A DNA stretch of 64,000 bases, taken from the NCBI GenBank assembly GCA_022036555.1, contig CM039122.1, positions 4,487,043 through 4,551,042 on the forward strand, given 5' to 3'. This document shows, one piece after another, positions 58,334 to 64,000 of this stretch (position 1 is the first letter of the stretch; each line of letters begins with the position of its first letter). The translations under genes were made by a program, and so were the position numbers. The notes below the pieces were generated by a model. It saw only the letters and a list, made by a program, of their open reading frames with translations, was not told where the DNA came from and searched no databases. The stretch comes from Microstegium vimineum. Taxonomy: Eukaryota; Streptophyta; Magnoliopsida; Poales; Poaceae.

Positions 58334-60490
58334 TTAGCCAAAGTACCTGGATAATACAATCTGATCATATAGAACTCCCACTCCAAAGAAAATACTAAAG
58401 GTGATTGTGAAGATGACCTTGCTGCCACCTTGGTTTTCATAGACAATGGACACGGGACCTTCCTCTGCTGAATTGCATTGGTGAATAAGCATAGGACCAC
58501 AAAGCTTTGGGTTACCATCAAAGCTAGAGTTTGTAAATGTACTAAACTGACCTGTGGCCGGTACAGGCCCTTCTAGGTCGTTGAAAGAAACATCGAATGA
58601 AATAAGGAAGTGTAGATTGCTCAGAGCTCCAGGGATTGCACCTGTTAGATGGTTGCCTGACAAGTCTAGCACCAGCAAGTTTGTGAGGTTGCAGATCGAT
58701 TGGGGGAGGTCTCCATATAATTTGTTGAAGCTCAAATTAAGTGAAAGGAGCTCTTTTAAGAGACCGATCTCTGGAGGGATCAACCCAGTGAAGCTATTGC
58801 TTCCTAGGTTGAGCACTTTTGGAAAAGAATTCACCTTGCGGTATTGAAGTGATGTACTTAAATAAATTGGTACTTCAAAGACTCTTGGATCTAAAAGTGC
58901 TGCAGTCTTCTCTGATTTTAACATCGACATCTCTGTTAATGATGTAGGAATTCCCCCAGTCAGACTGTTATTTGATATTTCGAGATAGAAGAGGAAGTTG
59001 AGGCTGCTGATCCAGTCAGGAATCGGCCCAGTTAGTTGATTGCCATCTAAAAATAACATCTGCAAATTTGTTAGCTTCGATAACCAATAAGGTATTTTTC
59101 CCAACAATGAGCATGCACTTAAGGAAAGAACCTGAAGATTCTCAAAACCATCAATGCTTTCATCATCTGGAATGGTCTCGTTCATGAAGTTGAGGCCAAT
59201 AAGAAGGGTGGTGAGGTTTTTGGAGCTCTTTAGTATCTGAAGTGCATTTGTCAAATTCTTAAAACTATTGCCACCAAGTGAAAGAAACGAGAGTGACTTC
59301 AGATTGCCTAGCCCCTTTGATAACTGGCCTTGGAAATTATTAAAAGATAGACGCAGCGCAATTAGTTTGTGGCATGAGTATATGGTTTCTGGAATTTTTC
59401 CACTGAAGTTGTTCCGCAGAAGATCTAAGATTTTTAAATTTTCTAATTTGGAGAAATTGACCTTGGCAAGCTCTCCAGTGAAGCTGTTGTTATTGAGGTC
59501 GATGGTTATGAGATTTGTGCAGTTTCTCAGGGTTGATGGCAACTCCCCAGACATGCTGTTATAGCCCAAATGAAGTTCCTGCAATCTCTTGAGCTGACCA
59601 ATGGAATCTGGTACCTTTCCGCTGAAATTGTTTGCTCCAAGATCAAGGATAACCAGATTAGTGAGTTTGGCTATATGTGTGCCATCAAGTATTCCATGTA
59701 AATTATTGCTGAAAAAAGAGAGATGCTCCAACAAGGTGGCATTGAAGAGTTCATCAGGGAGACTCCCGCTAAGGTTGTTGTGGCCAACCTTGAGCACTTT
59801 GAGCTTGGAGCAATTACTGAGCGTTGGGGGGATTCTGCCACTGAGTTTGTTGTAACAGAGATCAAGGACAGCAAAGGATGGTGATATGTTACAGAAATGA
59901 CTTGGAATCTGCCCAGTGAAGCTGTTATTGCTGACATTGAGCGCCACTAGATTCTCCATCCCCTTCCATGTTGTGAATGTAAATTGCCCTGTAAACAAGT
60001 TGCTTGAGATATTAAGTACCTGTAGAGGTTGGCCTGGGGTTGAAGAAGGTAGTTCGTGCAAGTCTCCGCTGAGCTGGTTAAAGCTGACGTCGAGGACAAT
60101 GATGCTGCTTGAGGACATCAATTCCAGTGGCAGGTCTCCGGACAGCGAATTGTAGGACAAGTTAAGATGTTGTAAGCCGGTGAGGCTGCCAAGGGCCCTG
60201 ATCCTCCCTTCAAGGCCTCTAGATGGCAGAGAGACCTCAAAGACCGTCTTGTTTCCATTGCAGGTGACCCCTTCCCATTTGCAGCAATCAGTGCCTTCTT
60301 CTTGCCATGACTTGGCGAGACCAGAATCCTTAAAGAGCCCAGCAAGGAAGTTTAGGAGATATGTCTTCTCCTGCTCTGTGCAAAAACTGATGGGGGTGGC
60401 CAAAGAGAGCAGGAGCAGAATAGCAAGGCCAAGGAAAGGTACGGATAATCTGCTGCAGCACATATTTGTGTGAAATTGGCTTGGCCGCAT
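58334..60490 (-). CDS. RLP7: LRR receptor-like protein with RLK-like ectodomain
   Basis: Intact, intronless, 718 residues from the conserved start MRPSQFHTN at 60490; an ATG at 60526 would add 12 residues. Order: signal peptide ending near ISFC, N-cap QEEGTDCC, about 20 LRRs, island region around FEVPIYLSTSLQYR, C-cap GNPKLCGPM, membrane helix FTITFSIFFGVGVLY, tail ending SRYFG. No kinase. The ectodomain up to about FEVP carries RLK-type markers (EQEKT, EEGTDCC, GNKTV, LPLEL) and is nearly the RLK2 sequence, while the remainder is RLP-type. It looks like a chimera from unequal exchange or gene conversion. The inferred role is a co-receptor or decoy with the ligand surface of RLK2. No lesion was found. 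Confidence 0.9.
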   Translation of the reverse strand: MRPSQFHTNMCCSRLSVPFLGLAILLLLSLATPISFCTEQEKTYLLNFLAGLFKDSGLAKSWQEEGTDCCKWEGVTCNGNKTVFEVSLPSRGLEGRIRALGSLTGLQHLNLSYNSLSGDLPLELMSSSSIIVLDVSFNQLSGDLHELPSSTPGQPLQVLNISSNLFTGQFTFTTWKGMENLVALNVSNNSFTGQIPSHFCNISPSFAVLDLCYNKLSGRIPPTLSNCSKLKVLKVGHNNLSGSLPDELFNATLLEHLSFFSNNLHGILDGTHIAKLTNLVILDLGANNFSGKVPDSIGQLKRLQELHLGYNSMSGELPSTLRNCTNLITIDLNNNSFTGELAKVNFSKLENLKILDLLRNNFSGKIPETIYSCHKLIALRLSFNNFQGQLSKGLGNLKSLSFLSLGGNSFKNLTNALQILKSSKNLTTLLIGLNFMNETIPDDESIDGFENLQVLSLSACSLLGKIPYWLSKLTNLQMLFLDGNQLTGPIPDWISSLNFLFYLEISNNSLTGGIPTSLTEMSMLKSEKTAALLDPRVFEVPIYLSTSLQYRKVNSFPKVLNLGSNSFTGLIPPEIGLLKELLSLNLSFNKLYGDLPQSICNLTNLLVLDLSGNHLTGAIPGALSNLHFLISFDVSFNDLEGPVPATGQFSTFTNSSFDGNPKLCGPMLIHQCNSAEEGPVSIVYENQGGSKVIFTITFSIFFGVGVLYDQIVLSRYFG

Positions 60491-60785
60491 GGCTTCTTGT
60501 TTAAACTGGCTTAGGCTTGTGCTCAAGAGCCAAACGGAATGGTCTAATCAGGATGAGCACGAGGTAGAAGTAAAAAGAGGCGTACTTTCATCCTGACTAA
60601 CTGTTCCTAGTCGTAGTCACCAACTCACCATAAAGAAAAGAATGGAGTCAATAATGGTTAAATGCTATATGAAAGTCCTCTTCATCGCTGTGTTTTACTA
60701 ACATTCTATCGCTGTGTTTTACTAACATATTTGTATATAACATCCCAGTTATTCACAGTTTGGCATGTCACCGATCAATGACATA

Positions 60786-60959
60786 GAGCCTGTTTGGATC
60801 ACTACCTCTAAATTTCAGAGCACTTTAATTCATTTTTGACGTCTAAAGCTGTAGTATGAGTGGGTTAAAGTTTAAATCTAATTTTAGATCACCTATTTAG
60901 AGCTTTAGCTCTAAAGTTTAGAGTTCTAAAGTTTAAAGGGGAGAATCTAAATAGGGCAT
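60786..60959. mobile_element. Probable TIR MITE
   Basis: The left GCCTGTTTGGATCACTACC and right GGGGAGAATCTAAATAGGGC ends are imperfect inverses; the interior has repeated CTCTAAAGTTTAGAG-type arms. Target duplication was not resolved. Confidence 0.5.
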
Positions 60960-61606
60960 ACTCGTAGTCTCGTACATAACTCACCACTAAAAAGTCTATT
61001 AGCCAAGCACAACGGGCTACCAAGGGCTAGTAGTTCATTGCTAGAGATGTAAGCATGGATCCAAACATACAGTTAGACTTATAGATATCTATTTTATAGA
61101 TCTGTGTTAACAATTTGTTTTGCCCGATTTAACTAACCCTTAGCCCGTTAGGAGCGATATAGACTGCATTCCAGCGGAGCGAACAAACAAAGCACGAATT
61201 TGGTGTGAACTATAAATATTAAATATTTTCTTATATGGTTTTCCTTTCAAACAAGAAATTGAAAACATTTGTCTTTCCAAAAGTGACACTCTTGTGGATA
61301 GCGATGAGCACTAGTGTGCAGGTCACGCAAACGCTGGTCTTCGGAGTTGGGCTGTCGGCACCATCACCCTAGGTCGCGGGCACGCGCACGCGCGACCTCC
61401 ATGCCCTCCATCAGTCCAACTATATGACTGGATGCCCCCTAGCAGACGCTTGCAACGGCCAACGGGTCGCCAATGGTCTTTCTTGGTCGCCTCGCGCTGG
61501 AACAGCTCGGGCCTCGGGCTGCTCCGGTAGCCAACAATGAAGTAGTGAACGCACAGATTACGGCCCATTTTAGATCGAGATTCGATCCCAAACCACTCGC
61601 CCAACA

Positions 61607-62410
61607 ATGAAGTTTGAATCTTCAAAATTTTGTGATGTATCAGCCTGGGCATTTTTTAAGTGCAAACCGAACCGAACTGAGCCGAATTATCATTTTTTTT
61701 TCGGTTTTCGGTTTGCAGTTCGGTTTCTATTTGCTCACTATTCGGTGCTCGGCTTCGGTTTTACACCCAAACCGAGCCGATTAACCGAACCCCCCCCCCC
61801 CCCCCCCCCGAAATACACCCGCAGACCGCAGTCCCCACTCCCCAGCCCCGCAGGACGCACTGCCGCAGCCCAAGCCCACCAGCCCATCCGGCCATCCGGA
61901 CTGTCCCGCAGGCCGCACTGCCGAGTCCCAAGCCGCACTGCCGCTCCTGACCGACCTAGACCTAGCGAGTGGCCGAGTCCCCTCTCCCCGCCGTCTCCCG
62001 AGTCGCTGACCCTTCGTCCCTTCCCCACATCCGGCGGACCAGCGACGCGCCGACTGGAGCACTTCCCCAACCTCAACCGGCCAACCCTTCGTCCCTTCCC
62101 CACATCCGGCGGTGCGGTGGCGCGCGGGCGACCTCAGCAGATCAGGTCGCGCCCTGCCGCCCTCGCGGCGACGAGCAGGGAGCCCTGATTTTGTTGGTGT
62201 ATGCTGGTTGCTGGGAATTACGCTGCTGCTGCTGCTGCTGGCCTGCTGGCGCTGGGTGCTACTGCTGGCCTGCTGGCGCTGGGTGCTGCTGCTGGCCTGC
62301 TGGGTGCACGCATGGCCTGCTGGATGCACGCTGCTGCTGCTGCTGCTGCTGCTGCTGCGTGTTGTTTCAGTTAATGCAGTTAAAACCGAAATAAAAAACC
62401 AACCATTCAT
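61607..62410. repeat. Simple-repeat-rich block (poly-C, CTG, 33-base repeat)
   Basis: A run of about 19 C at 61791-61809, two (CTG)n tracts (62221-62240 and 62328-62356) and about 2.5 copies of a 33-base unit GGCCTGCTGGCGCTGGGTGC (about 62240-62305). AACCGAACC motifs near both edges hint at a decayed hAT-like element, but no clean ends were found. Confidence 0.6.
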
Positions 62411-63508
62411 TTTTTATATATATGAAAAAACTTTTTGCCATTCATAAGACCGTTTTTGAAGAATATTTATTTTTTATCACTCTTATAAATAATACAAATA
62501 ATATATGTCACTGCCGATCTAATTAGACTTTTTTACTTTATTTCTTATTTTTTCATTTTTCCGTGATATTTTATGTATCATTTAATCATAAGATGGTAAA
62601 AAGTGAATTATACCCATTTTGGGTCCTGACCTCGTGCGGCGGCCTAGCCCACACATCGAAGGCCCATCTCGTATCCTGCACGAACGCGCGCGGGACGTGG
62701 CGGCTCAGCGCCACCGCCACCTCCCCACGCCATGGGACGCGTCACACCACCACACGGGCACACGTCACGCTCGCACCGGCGGGCGGGCGGCGGTGCCCAG
62801 ACGGCCGAGGGTCACGTCACACCCAGGCAGCGCTCCAGAGGTAAGTAGGTAACTAGTGCGGCGAAGGTTTTGCGGAGGCCGTGCTGCTGCTGCGCAATCC
62901 GTGTCCTTGCCATCAAAGTTTGGCTCTAGAAGAGTAGCAGTTGCGGCGTCTGCTCTCTATTTGGTCCTAATTACTGGCTCCATATTCTGTCGTGGTGGAT
63001 GTATCCGCACCCCGCCTCGAGTCTTACTTAGATTCGCCTTCGGTTCCATAATTCCATTTAGATTGCTTTCGTGGTTTGGATTAAGGCGGCTTAACACATT
63101 GGCCTCACAAGATATTAGTAGATCTGTTCCCACACTTCGTTTACTCAAGTTACCACATCAAATTCTCAGACTTTTTATACAGAAGTAAATGTTGTAAATG
63201 CAGTCACAGTCTCTCAGAAACACATAGAGGCGCATTAACTCATTACATCAACATAGTTCAGTGACTACACTCCCATTTCAGTTTATTTCAGTACATATTA
63301 TTCTGTGCCTCCACTGATATCATCCATTGAGTGGAGGGCATGTGCTAAATGTCGCTAACTATGATATTTCAGTACAGATTAGCTGCTGCTGGAGCCACTC
63401 GATTGAATTACTCAAGTTTGATTTGAAGCTGTGGCTGTTTATTGCTAGCTTCTGTTCTGTACACTGCATATCCGTACCGTAAGCCTGGACATGTTATTGT
63501 AGAATGTT

Positions 63509-64000
63509 TCAATTCAAGTAGCTTGAGACGAAATAAATGTATCTGAATAGGACCATCTGGTCATATAGCACTCCGACACCGAAGAACATACCAAAGGCCA
63601 TCGCAAACTTGTCGGTGTACTCTTCTGTGGAGACAATGGAGACCGGAGCTGCATCTGCTGAATTACAGTGGCGCATCAGCGTAGCGCTGCACAGCTTTGG
63701 GTTTCCAAAAAAGCTAGAATCTGGAAATGTGCTGAACTGGCCTCCAGTTGGAACAGGCCCTTCTAGATCGTTTCTGGAAATGTTGAATTTGGAAAGGAAG
63801 TGAAGCCTCTCCAGTGCAGAAGGGATTGCACCGGTCAAATTATTGTAGGATAAGTCTAGCACCTGCAGGTTGGTGAGGTTGCCGACAGATTGTGGGATCT
63901 CCCCATGTAAGTTGTTGAAGCTCAAATTGAGTGTAAGGAGTGCTTGTAGCTGGCCAATCTCTGGGGGAATTACACCGGTGAATTTGTTGTTTCCTAGATT
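63509..64000 (-). CDS. RLP8: receptor-like protein, C-terminal part (cut by window end)
   Basis: The open frame enters from the right edge with LRRs (NKFTGVIPPE, NLHGEIPQSVGNLTN, NLTGAIPSALERL), C-cap GNPKLCSATLMRHC, membrane helix FAMAFGMFFGVGVLY and a cytoplasmic tail. The tail begins YDQMVLFRY like the other RLPs but continues for seven more residues, ending SSYLN, instead of stopping at RYFG. LRR wording (TGGQFSTF, ALERLHFL) is closer to RLK1 than to RLP3-7, so it represents a more distant copy. N-terminal parts lie outside the window. Confidence 0.85.
   Translation of the reverse strand, partial: NLGNNKFTGVIPPEIGQLQALLTLNLSFNNLHGEIPQSVGNLTNLQVLDLSYNNLTGAIPSALERLHFLSKFNISRNDLEGPVPTGGQFSTFPDSSFFGNPKLCSATLMRHCNSADAAPVSIVSTEEYTDKFAMAFGMFFGVGVLYDQMVLFRYIYFVSSYLN

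Larger units (their letters stand above)
60491..63508. other. Intergenic spacer between RLP7 and RLP8
   Basis: No gene recognised. 60786-60959 is a probable MITE. 61607-62410 is GC-rich with AACCGAACC motifs and simple repeats. 62615-62860 is GC-rich, ending in a GAGGTAAGTAGGTAA donor-like site, and its open frames carry no recognisable domain. 63190-63508 is the 3' flank of RLP8. Confidence 0.45.

Noticed and set aside
62856..63188. A 110-codon plus-strand frame near the right end
   Set aside because: No domain and no support from context; may be a decayed transposon or UTR.

Overview
The window is plant nuclear DNA, almost certainly from a grass (Poaceae, probably a panicoid). The evidence is intronless LRR receptor genes of the PSKR/PSY1R type, interleaved with grass-type transposons: Ty1-copia, a long LTR starting TGTAACACCC, Stowaway and Tourist MITEs, a Ping/Pong-like element, a CACTA element with subterminal repeats, a hAT element and a Helitron. 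Long AT-rich spacers and uneven GC content fit a plant genome. No plastid, mitochondrial or bacterial gene was seen.

Layout. 1-10963 is a decayed copia retrotransposon whose protease, integrase and reverse transcriptase/RNase H regions are separated by three inserted LTRs. 10965-15480 holds an orphan receptor-gene 5' flank and AT-rich spacer. 16550-30470 holds two tandem units, each with one full LRR receptor kinase gene on the minus strand. RLK1 has a one-codon gap in the ATP-binding loop. RLK2 has a 2-base frameshift at the signal peptide. 32690-64000 is an array of kinase-less receptor-like protein (RLP) genes on the same strand: intact at 33731-35887, wrecked by transposons at 47057-51086, triply frameshifted at 54257-56404, intact at 58334-60490, and partial at 63509 to the window end. 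RLP units share a GC-rich module and a conserved 3' flank, both left of the stop codon.

Transposons are dated relative to the duplications, because intact paralogues show the empty target sites. A 6.67-kb Helitron (38551-45217) splits the RLP4 unit and itself carries a nested hAT element and MITEs. RLP4 also carries a Tourist MITE, a 2.9-kb CACTA element with about 20 tandem 108-bp repeats, and a Ping-like element nested in a Stowaway element in its 3' flank.

Biology. The receptors share signal peptide, paired-cysteine caps, LRRs and an island region; the RLKs add an RD-type kinase, while the RLPs end in a short conserved tail. This mirrors the known Arabidopsis trio PSY1R, RLP2 and RLP3/RFO2. 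Type-diagnostic residues show that RLP7 has an RLK-like ectodomain fused to an RLP tail, and that RLP6 is RLP-like at its ends and RLK2-like in the middle. The array therefore appears to be reshuffling ectodomains between signalling and kinase-less receptors.
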